Below, in pieces: positions 1 to 7,463 of a DNA stretch of 64,000 bases; position 1 is the stretch's first letter, and each line of letters begins with the position of its first letter. A program made the position numbers and the translations under genes. This DNA is from Cerasicoccus arenae (GTDB lineage: Bacteria; Verrucomicrobiota; Verrucomicrobiia; Opitutales; Cerasicoccaceae): assembly GCF_014651635.1 (NCBI RefSeq), contig NZ_BMXG01000003.1, positions 126,591 through 190,590 on the forward strand, written 5' to 3'. The notes under the pieces were generated by a model. That model was not told the origin of the DNA, did no database searches, and saw only the letters and a list, made by a program, of their open reading frames with translations.

Positions 1-334
1 AATAGGCTCCTCCTTGTGGAACGCAACCATCGGTATCGTGCAGCTTACCGTTCGCAACAATCTGGTCTTCTTTGCAAACATCGTTGAATGACCAAACGTC
101 AAAATAGTCACCAGGGATTGAATACTCTTTGAGGTGTTCTTCAAATTCTTCAAAATCATCGAATCCATAGATCCTTGGACAACTCGCACCTCTATAAAAG
201 CAGTGCTGAACGATTATTGGTCCTTTTGAGAGTTTGTCTTTAATCTTTTCGATATTCTCGTCTGACAGGATCTTTACGCCGTTGGGCGTCCAATTGTCTG
301 GAGTGTATCGATCTGGTTCTCTCTTCCATTTCAT
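1..334 (-). CDS. Hypothetical protein, 3' end cut by window
   Basis: An open frame runs on the minus strand from ATG at 334-332 to the window edge, giving the first 111 residues; the stop codon lies outside. The protein starts MKWKREPDRYTPDNW and is rich in acidic and aromatic residues (FDDFEEFEEHLKEY). It has no signal peptide or membrane segment. I do not recognise a family. The composition resembles small soluble immunity or cassette-type proteins, but this is only an impression. It is the first of four small minus-strand genes in an AT-rich stretch. The start is the first ATG in a frame that stays open throughout. Confidence 0.6.
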   Translation of the reverse strand, partial: MKWKREPDRYTPDNWTPNGVKILSDENIEKIKDKLSKGPIIVQHCFYRGASCPRIYGFDDFEEFEEHLKEYSIPGDYFDVWSFNDVCKEDQIVANGKLHDTDGCVPQGGAY

Positions 335-408
335 TTTCTTATAACGTCAAAGTGTATCACGTAGTGGAGCGCGGAGCGCGTAACGGAGTTGATAGCTCCG
401 TCTGGATC

Positions 409-750
409 TCATGTCTCGATTCCCATTCGGTAGTGGCTTATTTGTGAACTCGCTTCTGCCAAATGTAGCATCATTTTCTCGGAAGGCTTACTTCCACTGC
501 GAGTATAGAGTTCTAGTTGTGCTTCATTCACCGCGGGGAAATAAAACGCGATTTCCTCTGGTGTGGCACTTTGCTGACCTCGGTTTGTTTCAACCTTCGC
601 AGCTTCTGTTTTCAGTTTTTCTTTGAGAGCGGAATAATCCCTGATGATCGCTTCGATGTATCCTTCAGGCTTGTCCATCCACAGCTTTTCCATTTTTTCG
701 ATTTCAGCTTCGAATGATATTAGCGCTGTTTTGATTTCGTTTAAATTCAT
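409..750 (-). CDS. Small hypothetical coiled-coil protein
   Basis: A 113-residue protein if the ATG at 750-748 (MNLNEIK) is used; an in-frame TTG at 768 would add six residues and is less likely. The N-terminal half is highly charged and helical (EAEIEKMEKLW, YSALKEKLKTEAAKVE), suggesting a short coiled coil. The rest (PAVNEAQLELY, EKMMLHLAEASSQ) also looks helical. There is no signal peptide and no family I recognise. It sits between two other orphan genes on the same strand. A perfect hairpin separates it from the gene upstream. Confidence 0.5.
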   Translation of the reverse strand: MNLNEIKTALISFEAEIEKMEKLWMDKPEGYIEAIIRDYSALKEKLKTEAAKVETNRGQQSATPEEIAFYFPAVNEAQLELYTRSGSKPSEKMMLHLAEASSQISHYRMGIET

Positions 751-773
751 TACTTTTGAGATCGTCAAGAGGA

Positions 774-806
774 GGGATTTCGGGAAGCGCAGCTTCCCGA
801 AATCCC
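774..806. repeat. Perfect 15-bp stem-loop
   Basis: Positions 774-788 (GGGATTTCGGGAAGC) are the exact reverse complement of 792-806, with a three-base loop. The hairpin lies between the stop of the 820-1263 gene and the start of the 409-750 gene, both on the minus strand. No run of T follows on either strand, so it is not a typical intrinsic terminator. It could be a mobile palindromic repeat, an RNA-processing site or part of a recombination site. Confidence 0.7.
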
Positions 807-819
807 TTCGCTCGCCTTG

Positions 820-1263
820 TTATACTTTCTTGTTTTTATTTGCCCATTCATCCCAGTAACCTTTGCAAAGTTCGTCAAGCTCCTCAATGGACCACGTTTT
901 TTCTTGCTGATCTACAACTATTGCTGAAGTGCATGTGAAGATCATTTCACCGCCGCAGTATTTGTTTTCTGCATTGTGAATATTGCATGTGACTTCAAAT
1001 TTATCACCAGCTACATTCGCACTCAGGATCTGTGGCTCCTCTGAGAAAATTCCGTTGAAATCATTTAATCTTATTTTCTCTTTTCCCAATTCACTCGGCC
1101 ATGCCAAAAAGCTTAAGTTTTGAAAGTTACAAAGTGTTACCTTGAAATGTTCAAAGCCTGGGTGGATTCGATTGGTTAGGTAAGGAATATCTACTATTAG
1201 TTCGCAGTTTTTTTCCTTTATATTCGCAGACCCAATAATCCCGTCATGTAGGATATTAAACAT
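820..1263 (-). CDS. Hypothetical protein
   Basis: About 147 residues if translation starts at the ATG at 1263-1261 (MFNILHDGIIG). The open frame extends to 1347 from an upstream alternative start, but those extra 28 residues look like translated intergenic sequence. The protein reads as a soluble beta-rich domain (GEMIFTCTSAIVVDQQEKTW) with an acidic, lysine-rich tail (DEWANKNKKV). I recognise no family. Phrases such as FEHFKVTLCNFQNLSFLAW recall small immunity-type proteins, without any firm match. It is AT-rich compared with the core genes downstream, in keeping with acquired DNA. Confidence 0.5.
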   Translation of the reverse strand: MFNILHDGIIGSANIKEKNCELIVDIPYLTNRIHPGFEHFKVTLCNFQNLSFLAWPSELGKEKIRLNDFNGIFSEEPQILSANVAGDKFEVTCNIHNAENKYCGGEMIFTCTSAIVVDQQEKTWSIEELDELCKGYWDEWANKNKKV

Positions 1264-1347
1264 ATCAACGATGTTGGAACTATTTATTATTTTTTTATAT
1301 AACAGGTTAGTATACGCGCAGGGTGCGATTGTTGCAGGATTTGTCAC

Positions 1348-1700
1348 TGGTTGGTGTCGCGTTCATTGTGGCTGATTCAATCAGTGTGGAAGTGCCTTAT
1401 CAATATCAATTTGCGGTACGAGGTGACCAATTCAGTGGCATTTTAGGGGGGATTGTGGTGGTGGGGTGGTTTTGGCCGAAAACCTTGCAATACACAGGGC
1501 TACAGAGCGATTGAGGCTTGTCGTATATCAAAAACAGCAATCCTAACCGGCGAGATTTGGTCTTAATCCAATTGAGGGCTTCATGCGGCGTATCCTGTTG
1601 GCCAGCGAGACGCATGCGGCGCGGGGACGCGCTTGCGCTATCTGTGAGTGTGAGGCTGAGGTGCGCGATGGGTGTCGAGCTTCAGCGATTGGTTCGCTCA
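1348..1700. other. Gap of about 350 bp with no convincing gene
   Basis: Short open frames exist on both strands (plus 1323-1514, minus 1406-1615), but neither has clear gene-like features. The plus frame contains a glycine- and valine-rich stretch (FSGILGGIVVVGWFWP). The section from 1608 to 1642 is one copy of a 35-bp repeat whose partner is at 2154-2188. No tRNA or clear promoter was seen. Confidence 0.5.
1608..1642 (+). repeat. Copy 1 of a 35-bp dispersed repeat
   Basis: About 35 bp, containing GGGGACGCGC and TGCGCTA, matches 2154-2188 with only a few mismatches. Both copies are outside genes and flank the DUF2164 gene. They may be members of a larger genomic repeat family. Confidence 0.6.
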
Positions 1701-1958
1701 CTACTTCTTCTTATCATGCCAATAGGTGAGCTCGAACTCATAACAAGTGCCCTGAAGATCCTCTAATTTTGTCCTAAAAAATTTTTCTGCATCCTTCACT
1801 CCCCTGTTATATGCGTAAGGACCAATTTCCTTCATGATATAATTGAGCAATAACTGCGCTTTTAGATCTCCAATGTCTTCTTCGAATTCTTCTAGGATAT
1901 ATTTTTTAATCGAAGGAAGGATCTCTTCAATTTCTTCTTTGTTCAGTTCTATTGGCAT
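1701..1958 (-). CDS. DUF2164 family protein
   Basis: An 85-residue protein starting MPIELNKEEIEEILPSIKKY. The core (EEFEEDIGDLKAQLLLNY, EIGPYAYNRGVKDAE, LEDLQGTCYEFELTYW) matches my memory of the DUF2164 family closely, including the conserved E-x-IGDLKA, EIGP-x2-YN and GTCYE blocks. Family members are small soluble proteins of about 80-90 residues with no established function, so the length fits. The gene is AT-rich and lies at the edge of the orphan-gene stretch, flanked by the two copies of a 35-bp repeat. This is the only member of that stretch with a recognisable family. Confidence 0.85.
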   Translation of the reverse strand: MPIELNKEEIEEILPSIKKYILEEFEEDIGDLKAQLLLNYIMKEIGPYAYNRGVKDAEKFFRTKLEDLQGTCYEFELTYWHDKKK

Positions 1959-2116
1959 CGTTACAAATTCTATCGAACGCTGTTATTGATCACGCAAGAA
2001 CACTTACAAACTGGTAGCTTCGCCGTGACCGCATTATGAGGAGAGAATGAGCGCTTGGCCCTTGTTCGTCAAGGTTTGCGGGCATTTAGTGTGGATTGCA
2101 TCCAAGGTGGAGCCCG

Positions 2117-2138
2117 CTGTCCCGAGCGGGCAGTTTCA
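2117..2138 (+). repeat. Short hairpin repeat, copy 1
   Basis: The segment CTGTCCCGAGCGGGCAG continues into TTTCA. Almost the same sequence (CTGCCCGAGAGGGCAG, then TTTCA) occurs at 5716-5736 upstream of gndA. Both copies fold into short stems and sit outside genes, 5' of a plus-strand gene. Confidence 0.55.
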
Positions 2139-2153
2139 ATCAGATGGCCTGCC

Positions 2154-2188
2154 GGACGCTTGCGGATCGGGGACGCGCCTGCGCTACC
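2154..2188 (+). repeat. Copy 2 of a 35-bp dispersed repeat
   Basis: Near-identical to 1608-1642 (shared blocks GGGGACGCGC and TGCGCTA) in the same orientation. It lies about 115 bp upstream of the PAP2 gene start. Confidence 0.6.
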
Positions 2189-2302
2189 GAGGAAAACTCA
2201 TCAAAGGATTTTTGCCCAGATGAGCTTTTGGCTGGCGCGGTGTGAATTGTGCCTGGAGCCGGTGTTTCCGCGTTGTCTCACGTGGAGAATTCGTTCCTGC
2301 TG

Positions 2303-2962
2303 ATGAGCTGGATGGAGCCGTTGCGGTTTAAAGACACATTGCCCAGCCATTTTGGGTTGAAGGCGATCGGGCACTTTTTGGCGATCCCGTGCTTTTTCGC
2401 GGCCTACTTTATAGTGGCGTATTATCCCGTGCGATCGATCACGCCGATGCCTGTGTTCGCGCCCGACCGGTGGGCCCCGCTGCTGCCGTGGACGGTGTGG
2501 GTGTATTTTTCGCTCTGGGTTTATATTTGCCTGCCATCGACGTTGATCGAGTCCAAGGGGCTGTTGAAGCAATACTTTCGCGGGGCCTTCTGGATGGCGG
2601 CCATCGGGATAGCGATCTTCATTGTTTTTCCGACCTCTACGCCGCAGTGGACGGCGGACTGGGCAGGCTATCCTGGCACGCTGACCTTTATGAAGGACGC
2701 CGAGCTGTCGCGTAACGCCTGCCCCTCGCTGCACGTGAGCTTCGCGTTGTTTACGGCGTTGTGGCTGGACTGGTTGTTGCGGCGCATCCGGGCGACCGCT
2801 CCGTGGCGTTGGGGCAATGCGCTCTGGGCCGCTGCGATCATTGTCACCACACTGACGACCAAGCAGCACGTCTTCATTGACGTGGTTTTTGGCGTGTTGC
2901 TCGGGGGGGCGATTTTTGCCGTAAATATGTATTGGGTCTGGCGAGATCAGCGCTTAGCTTGA
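2303..2962 (+). CDS. PAP2 superfamily membrane protein
   Basis: A 219-residue integral membrane protein with about six hydrophobic segments. Two of the three PAP2 phosphatase motifs are visible: CPSLHVSFALF (motif 2, with its histidine) and TKQHVFIDVVFG (motif 3, H-x3-D). This version resembles the PAP2_3 group, which includes inositol-phosphorylceramide synthases and lipid phosphotransferases, rather than plain phosphatidic acid phosphatases. The likely substrate is a membrane lipid phosphate; the exact reaction cannot be read from sequence. ATG 2303 or 2312 is preferred over the upstream ATG at 2249, whose extra residues look non-coding. A polysaccharide deacetylase gene starts 9 bp downstream, so the two are probably co-transcribed. 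Confidence 0.8.
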   Translation: MSWMEPLRFKDTLPSHFGLKAIGHFLAIPCFFAAYFIVAYYPVRSITPMPVFAPDRWAPLLPWTVWVYFSLWVYICLPSTLIESKGLLKQYFRGAFWMAAIGIAIFIVFPTSTPQWTADWAGYPGTLTFMKDAELSRNACPSLHVSFALFTALWLDWLLRRIRATAPWRWGNALWAAAIIVTTLTTKQHVFIDVVFGVLLGGAIFAVNMYWVWRDQRLA

Positions 2963-2970
2963 CCGCGCCG

Positions 2971-3798
2971 ATGAAGCGCTGGTTATTAACACTATGCATT
3001 TTTCTAAAGTCCGCGGGCCTCTGGTTGGCTTGGATGACGGACTATACCTTGCTCGGGTGGATGGTGTTCCTGGGCGGCGGCACGATCATGGTGCTCCAGC
3101 TCATTGTCCCCAATTGGCAAGGTGCTTGCGACGTGGTGACTAATTTTCTGCCCGCGGGCAAATCCGTCTGGCTGACCATTGACGACGGGCCGGACCCAGA
3201 GGACACGCCGCGCCTGCTGGAGCTGCTCGCCGCGCATCAGGCCAAGGCCACGTTTTTCCTGATTGGCCAACGCGCCGAACAATACCCGGAGCTGGTGGAC
3301 GCGATTCGCGCCTCCGGTCATGAGATTGGTTGCCACACCTATACCCACCCGACACGCACTTTCTGGCTCGCAGGTCGTTGTAAAACGCGTCGCGAGCTTG
3401 ACTGCGCCTTGCCGCACATTGAGCGCGAGCGCGGTGAGGTGACGCTTTATCGGTCGCCAGTCGGCATTAAAAGCATCTTCCTGCGCGGATTGTTGCAGCA
3501 GCGCGGCTTACGCTGCGTGGGCTGGACGATTCGCAGTGGTGACGGCCTCGGCCAAGACCCCGACGTCATTGTCCACCGCGTGGTCAACAACGTGCGTCCA
3601 GGGGCGATCATCCTGATGCACGAAGGCTACCGCGTGGCGTCTGCGGTCCGCATTGTCGCGATTCAGCGCGTGTTGGAGTCGTTGACGCGTGATGGCTACG
3701 ACTTTATCCAACCGACGACGGATCAATTACGGACGGTACCGGTCAAATCTTTAACACCCGAACCCACCACCACAACGAAGGAACTACTATGCAATTAG
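2971..3798 (+). CDS. Polysaccharide deacetylase (NodB domain)
   Basis: A 275-residue protein starting at ATG 2971, 9 bp after the PAP2 stop; the ATG at 2932 would overlap PAP2. One or two hydrophobic N-terminal segments (to about residue 47) anchor it, and a NodB domain follows. The metal-binding triad is intact: TIDDGPD (Asp71-Asp72) and the pair of histidines in CHTYTHP (122 and 126). The later motifs YRSPVG and ILMHEG are also present. The family removes acetyl groups from N-acetylated sugars in peptidoglycan, chitin-like polymers or glycolipids. The next gene starts inside its last codons (10-bp overlap). The PAP2 neighbour suggests a membrane-linked glycan or lipid-bound sugar as substrate (inference). 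Confidence 0.88.
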   Translation: MKRWLLTLCIFLKSAGLWLAWMTDYTLLGWMVFLGGGTIMVLQLIVPNWQGACDVVTNFLPAGKSVWLTIDDGPDPEDTPRLLELLAAHQAKATFFLIGQRAEQYPELVDAIRASGHEIGCHTYTHPTRTFWLAGRCKTRRELDCALPHIERERGEVTLYRSPVGIKSIFLRGLLQQRGLRCVGWTIRSGDGLGQDPDVIVHRVVNNVRPGAIILMHEGYRVASAVRIVAIQRVLESLTRDGYDFIQPTTDQLRTVPVKSLTPEPTTTTKELLCN

Positions 3799-4799
3799 GA
3801 ATGATCGGCCTCGGCCGTATGGGCGCCAATATGGTGCGCCGTCTCATGAAGAATGGCCACGAATGCGTCGTCTTCGACACCAACGAAGCCGCCATCGAAG
3901 AGCTGGAAAAAGAAGGCGCGATCGGCGCTCGCACGTTGGAGGAGTTTGCCAGCAAACTCACCTTGCCACGCGCGGCCTGGGTAATGGTCCCCGCAGCGAT
4001 TACCGATAAAGTCATTACCGAGCTCACCAGCTTTATGGACGAGGGCGACATCGTCATCGACGGCGGCAATTCCTATTTTCGCGATGACCGGCGACGCGCC
4101 AAAGAGCTGGAGCCACGCGGCATTCATTACATCGACTGCGGCACGAGCGGCGGCGTGTGGGGCATGGAGCGCGGCTACTGCCTGATGATTGGCGGGCAAA
4201 AAGCCCCCGTTGAGCACCTAGACCCGATTTTCGCCACCATCGCTCCCGGCGAAGGCGACATTGAGAAGACTCCTGGCCGTCCCGAAGGCAAGGGCACCGC
4301 TCAAAAGGGCTACCTACATTGTGGCCCTGCTGGCGCTGGCCATTTCGTGAAAATGGTCCACAACGGCATCGAATATGGCATCATGGCAGCCTACGCGGAG
4401 GGTCTCGACATCCTCAACAACGCCGACTGCGACACCAAGTCCCAAGAAGTTGATGCCGAGACCGCGCCCTCGATGCACGGTGACCTTGACTACAGCCTCG
4501 ATCTGGGCGAGATCAGTGAAGTCTGGCGCCGTGGCTCCGTTATTGCCTCGTGGCTACTCGACCTGACGGCGAACTCCTTTGTCGATGACGCGAAGTTAGA
4601 AAAGTTCTCGGGCCGTGTCTCGGACTCTGGCGAAGGCCGTTGGACAATCGAGGCCGCGATCGAATCTGGCACACCGGCCCCCGTCCTGACTTCCGCACTC
4701 TACGAACGCTTCCGCTCCCGCGAAGAACACGCCTTCGCGGATAAGGTCTGCTCGGCCATGCGCTTCCAGTTCGGCGGGCACTTGGAAAAGAAAGCGTAG
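3789..4799 (+). CDS. gnd: 6-phosphogluconate dehydrogenase, short NAD-type
   Basis: A 336-residue enzyme that oxidatively decarboxylates 6-phosphogluconate to ribulose 5-phosphate. The N-terminal Rossmann motif [11 protein letters not shown] is followed by VVFDTN, where Asp30 at the end of the second strand predicts NAD rather than NADP binding. The catalytic block [13 protein letters not shown] (Lys187) is intact. At about 330 residues it is the short form found for example in acetic acid bacteria and some Gram-positives; the long form is about 470-500. A clear Shine-Dalgarno (GAAGGA, 3779-3784) precedes ATG 3789, which overlaps the deacetylase stop. A second, long 6PGDH lies about 1 kb downstream. 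Confidence 0.92.
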   Translation: MQLGMIGLGRMGANMVRRLMKNGHECVVFDTNEAAIEELEKEGAIGARTLEEFASKLTLPRAAWVMVPAAITDKVITELTSFMDEGDIVIDGGNSYFRDDRRRAKELEPRGIHYIDCGTSGGVWGMERGYCLMIGGQKAPVEHLDPIFATIAPGEGDIEKTPGRPEGKGTAQKGYLHCGPAGAGHFVKMVHNGIEYGIMAAYAEGLDILNNADCDTKSQEVDAETAPSMHGDLDYSLDLGEISEVWRRGSVIASWLLDLTANSFVDDAKLEKFSGRVSDSGEGRWTIEAAIESGTPAPVLTSALYERFRSREEHAFADKVCSAMRFQFGGHLEKKA

Positions 4800-4804
4800 G
4801 AAAT

Positions 4805-4892
4805 TATCTCACGCCAAGACGTAGAGACGCAAGGGAATGCCGTATGGTATTTCCTCTGCGTCTTCGCGGCTTGGGCGAAGTGTGCGTGATAT
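4805..4892. repeat. Imperfect palindromic interspersed repeat
   Basis: The left arm (ATCTCACGCCAAGACG, GAGACGCAAGGGAAT) pairs imperfectly with the right arm (TTCCTCTGCGTCTTCGCGG, GTGCGTGATA) to form a structure of about 88 bp. Repeats built from GACGCAAGG/CTGCGTCTTCGCGG blocks are common between genes in many bacteria. It lies between gnd and the PEP-CTERM gene. Confidence 0.6.
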
Positions 4893-5003
4893 GTTGTTAA
4901 GCGAGCGATGCACTATTCGATTGACTCAATTATTGTATATTATTAGTAACTTAGACTCTGCGCCTTAATCGGCCTAAGCGCTCTACTACTACCACAAATC
5001 ATC

Positions 5004-5570
5004 ATGAAGCGAATCTTACTACTACTAGGATTGATCAGCATTGTAAATTTAAGCCATGCTAGCGTCCATTACAACATTTCTGAAACGCTAACCGGGGTCC
5101 AGGTGGATTTCTCTGGAAGCATTGACTACAATGGGACTGGCTGGACGTTTGACGGCAATGCGTTCCCAGTTAGCAGAATTGCAGTTACTCCCCAATTATT
5201 GGAGTCCAATACGGGTGATGTTCTTAATCGATACCTTCACACCACCACGATTGTAACCCCCGTCGCCTCAAATGTATTTTCACTGGAAAGTCCGGGCACA
5301 ATTACTGGCGTTCCATTTACAGTGGGTAATGGCTTTGTAACTGTTCCAACCGATTATGTATCGGGCGACAATTCATTGGTCGGCTCATTTTTTATAGCAG
5401 GACAGACCTTCGACGATCTTGGGATTACGCCTGCTGTCGGGGCAACGTTCATTGATTACGGAACGGACTTGATTACTTTTACCGCTACGGCCATTCCAGA
5501 GCCAAGCACCTATGCCGCTCTTTTCGGTCTGGCAATCCTTGGTCTGGTGATGGTTAGGAAGCGTTCCTAA
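5004..5570 (+). CDS. PEP-CTERM sorting domain protein
   Basis: A 188-residue exported protein. It has a signal peptide (MKRILLLLGLISIVNLSHA), a beta-rich middle with many Thr, Val and Asn residues, and a C-terminal PEP-CTERM tail: the motif IPEPSTYA, a hydrophobic helix (LFGLAILGLVMV) and a basic end (RKRS). In bacteria with an exosortase this tail directs anchoring or secretion at the outer surface, often with extracellular polysaccharide. The body has no known enzymatic motif. It is probably monocistronic, with a hairpin terminator just downstream. It interrupts the spacing between two 6-phosphogluconate dehydrogenase genes without obvious functional link. Confidence 0.92.
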   Translation: MKRILLLLGLISIVNLSHASVHYNISETLTGVQVDFSGSIDYNGTGWTFDGNAFPVSRIAVTPQLLESNTGDVLNRYLHTTTIVTPVASNVFSLESPGTITGVPFTVGNGFVTVPTDYVSGDNSLVGSFFIAGQTFDDLGITPAVGATFIDYGTDLITFTATAIPEPSTYAALFGLAILGLVMVRKRS

Positions 5571-5597
5571 ACATTCAGTTTAGTAGCTTTATATGCA

Positions 5598-5628
5598 GGG
5601 CCCGGCGCACCAACGCCGGGCCCTTGTT
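5598..5628 (+). terminator. Terminator after the PEP-CTERM gene
   Basis: A perfect 10-bp GC-rich stem (GGGCCCGGCG at 5598-5607 with CGCCGGGCCC at 5614-5623), a six-base loop and a short T-rich tail (TTGTT). It starts 27 bp after the stop codon. Confidence 0.75.
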
Positions 5629-5715
5629 GAATTTAGCCACGGCCCCGTCCTTCCTTGGCGCTTTTTTATTGCAGAATGCGGGTGAGGTTTGAAGACTCTC
5701 AATTCCTAGTATCAC

Positions 5716-5736
5716 CTGCCCGAGAGGGCAGTTTCA
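5716..5736 (+). repeat. Short hairpin repeat, copy 2
   Basis: CTGCCC at 5716-5721 pairs with GGGCAG at 5726-5731 and is followed by TTTCA. It resembles 2117-2138. It sits about 30 bp upstream of the gndA start, so it would be in the 5' untranslated region of that gene. Confidence 0.5.
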
Positions 5737-5764
5737 CCTACCACCAAACACGTGTAAGTTTATC

Positions 5765-7267
5765 ATGCCTGAAGCAAGCTCCGACATCGGACTCATCGGC
5801 CTCGCGGTCATGGGTCAAAACCTCGCGCTCAATATCGCCGACCACGGATTCAAGATCTCGGTTTTTAACCGGACGACTTCCAAGATGGAAGAATTCGTGG
5901 CGAAGCACCCCAATACGCCCGGTGGCCTGGAAGGCTGCCCGACGCTGGAAGAGTTTGTCGCGAGCCTGAAGCGCCCCCGCAAGATCGTTATCCTCGTGCA
6001 GGCTGGCCGCGCGACTGACGCCGTTATCGACGGCCTCATCCCGCTGCTTGATGCCGACGACATCATCATTGACGGCGGTAACGCCTATTGGATGGACACC
6101 ATTCGCCGCGAAAAAGACCTCGCCGACAAGGGCCTGCGCTTCATTGGCAGCGGTGTTTCCGGTGGAGAAGAAGGCGCGCGTTTTGGCCCGTCTCTCATGC
6201 CCGGCGGCAAATTGTCTGCCTATGAGGAACTTAAGCCAATCTGGGAAGCTGTTGCAGCCAAGGTGGACGCTGAAACCGGCAAACCGCTTGAAGGCGCTGC
6301 CCCTGGTAAGCCCGTTGAAGGCGGTGTGCCTTGCACAGCCTACATTGGCGAAAATGGTGCCGGCCACTATGTGAAGATGGTTCACAACGGCATTGAGTAT
6401 GGCGACATGCAGATGATCTGCGAAGCCTACGACCTGATGAAGAACCTCTTGGGCCTGAGTGCTCCAGAGATGGCCGAGATTTTCAAGAAGTGGGACGACG
6501 GTCTGCTCGACAGCTTCCTCGTTGAAATCACCGCTGAAGTGCTCGCCCAAAAAGATCCTGCCACTGGCAAGGACTTCGTGGACATCGTTCTCGACACCGC
6601 TGGCCAAAAGGGCACGGGCAAATGGACGTCCATCAGCGCGCTTGATATGGGTGTGCCATCACCGACTATCGCCGAGGCCGTTTTCGCCCGTTGCGTTTCC
6701 GCCATCAAGGAAGAGCGCGTGGCCGCCAGCGAAATCCTCAAGGGACCTGGCAAGAAGTATGACGGTGACAAGGACGAGCTGATCCAAGCCATCCACGATG
6801 CGCTTTATTGCTCCAAGATTTGCTCCTACGCCCAAGGCTTCCAGCTGATGCGCGCGGCAGAAGGTGAATACAACTGGACGCTTAATTTCGGCGAAATCGC
6901 TCAGATTTGGCGTGGTGGTTGCATCATTCGCGCTGGCTTCCTTCAGAAGATTACCGACGCTTTTGATGGCAATCCTGATCTGGCGAACTTGCTGCTCGAT
7001 CCGTATTTCACGAAGACAGTTACCCAGCTCGAAGCCAGCTGGCGCAAGGTTGTTGCCACAGCAGTGGAATACGGCGTGCCGGTTCCTTGCTTCGGTAGCG
7101 CACTGTTCTACTTCGATGGCTATCGCAGCGCCCGCCTCCCGCAGAACCTGCTCCAGTCGCAGCGTGACTTTTTCGGCGCACACACTTACGAGCGCACCGA
7201 CACACCGCGTGGCAAGTTCTTCCACATCGATTGGCCCGATCCTGCACGCCCACAGCTCGACGCCTAA
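5765..7267 (+). CDS. gndA: 6-phosphogluconate dehydrogenase, NADP-type
   Basis: A 500-residue, full-length long-form 6PGDH of the oxidative pentose phosphate pathway, acting in the cytosol as a dimer. The Rossmann motif [12 protein letters not shown] is followed by VFNRTTSK; the Asn-Arg-Thr at 35-37 is the usual NADP 2'-phosphate site. The catalytic block [13 protein letters not shown] (Lys204) and the substrate segment [21 protein letters not shown] are intact. The C-terminal helical domain is complete. It differs strongly in length and cofactor signature from the short 6PGDH about 1 kb upstream, so the two are not a recent duplication. A strong terminator follows. Confidence 0.96.
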   Translation: MPEASSDIGLIGLAVMGQNLALNIADHGFKISVFNRTTSKMEEFVAKHPNTPGGLEGCPTLEEFVASLKRPRKIVILVQAGRATDAVIDGLIPLLDADDIIIDGGNAYWMDTIRREKDLADKGLRFIGSGVSGGEEGARFGPSLMPGGKLSAYEELKPIWEAVAAKVDAETGKPLEGAAPGKPVEGGVPCTAYIGENGAGHYVKMVHNGIEYGDMQMICEAYDLMKNLLGLSAPEMAEIFKKWDDGLLDSFLVEITAEVLAQKDPATGKDFVDIVLDTAGQKGTGKWTSISALDMGVPSPTIAEAVFARCVSAIKEERVAASEILKGPGKKYDGDKDELIQAIHDALYCSKICSYAQGFQLMRAAEGEYNWTLNFGEIAQIWRGGCIIRAGFLQKITDAFDGNPDLANLLLDPYFTKTVTQLEASWRKVVATAVEYGVPVPCFGSALFYFDGYRSARLPQNLLQSQRDFFGAHTYERTDTPRGKFFHIDWPDPARPQLDA

Positions 7268-7286
7268 CCAACCTCCGGTTGGATCG

Positions 7287-7313
7287 AGAGATTTGCGCAT
7301 TGCGCAAATCTCT
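7287..7313. repeat. Perfect 13-bp palindrome after gndA
   Basis: AGAGATTTGCGCA (7287-7299) and its exact reverse complement (7301-7313) flank a single T. A smaller hairpin (CCAACC/GGTTGG, 7268-7282) precedes it. Neither has a T tail. They may act as RNA 3'-end structures or as a protein-binding site. Confidence 0.6.
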
Positions 7314-7346
7314 GAGGGGCAAGTGTCGTAGAGAAATCTATTTTCA

Positions 7347-7378
7347 AACCGTCGGGTCACAGGCCCGACGGTTTTTTT
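7347..7378 (+). terminator. Intrinsic terminator of gndA
   Basis: A perfect 10-bp stem (AACCGTCGGG at 7347-7356 with CCCGACGGTT at 7364-7373), a seven-base loop and a run of seven T ending at 7378. It serves the plus strand, 80 bp after the gndA stop. Confidence 0.9.
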
Positions 7379-7463
7379 ATGATTTCATCGAAGCGCCGAA
7401 TAATACGCGCAATGCACTAAACCAGTATTCTGGTCCGAAAGCGAAAATTGACCAGCAGCCTGC

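Larger units (their letters stand above)
1959..2302. other. Intergenic region with short hairpins and repeats
   Basis: About 340 bp between the divergent DUF2164 and PAP2 genes. It holds a hairpin around 2117-2138 (CCCGCT paired with AGCGGG, followed by CAGTTTCA), similar to one at 5716-5736, and the second copy of the 35-bp repeat. Promoters for both flanking genes probably lie here, but I cannot place them with confidence. Confidence 0.5.

Noticed and set aside
300-850. Possible integron attC recombination sites
   Set aside because: TATAAC-like and GTTATAA-like boxes exist near gene edges, but they do not pair correctly or match the core GTTRRRY consensus, and no integrase is visible.
409-859. 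Several plus-strand open frames opposite the small minus-strand genes
   Set aside because: They overlap more convincing minus-strand frames and show no family features.
1406-1615. 69-residue minus-strand frame
   Set aside because: No recognisable features and overlap with an equally plausible frame on the other strand.
2201-2869. Long minus-strand frame opposite the PAP2 gene
   Set aside because: Arg- and Pro-rich antisense shadow of a real plus-strand gene with clear motifs.
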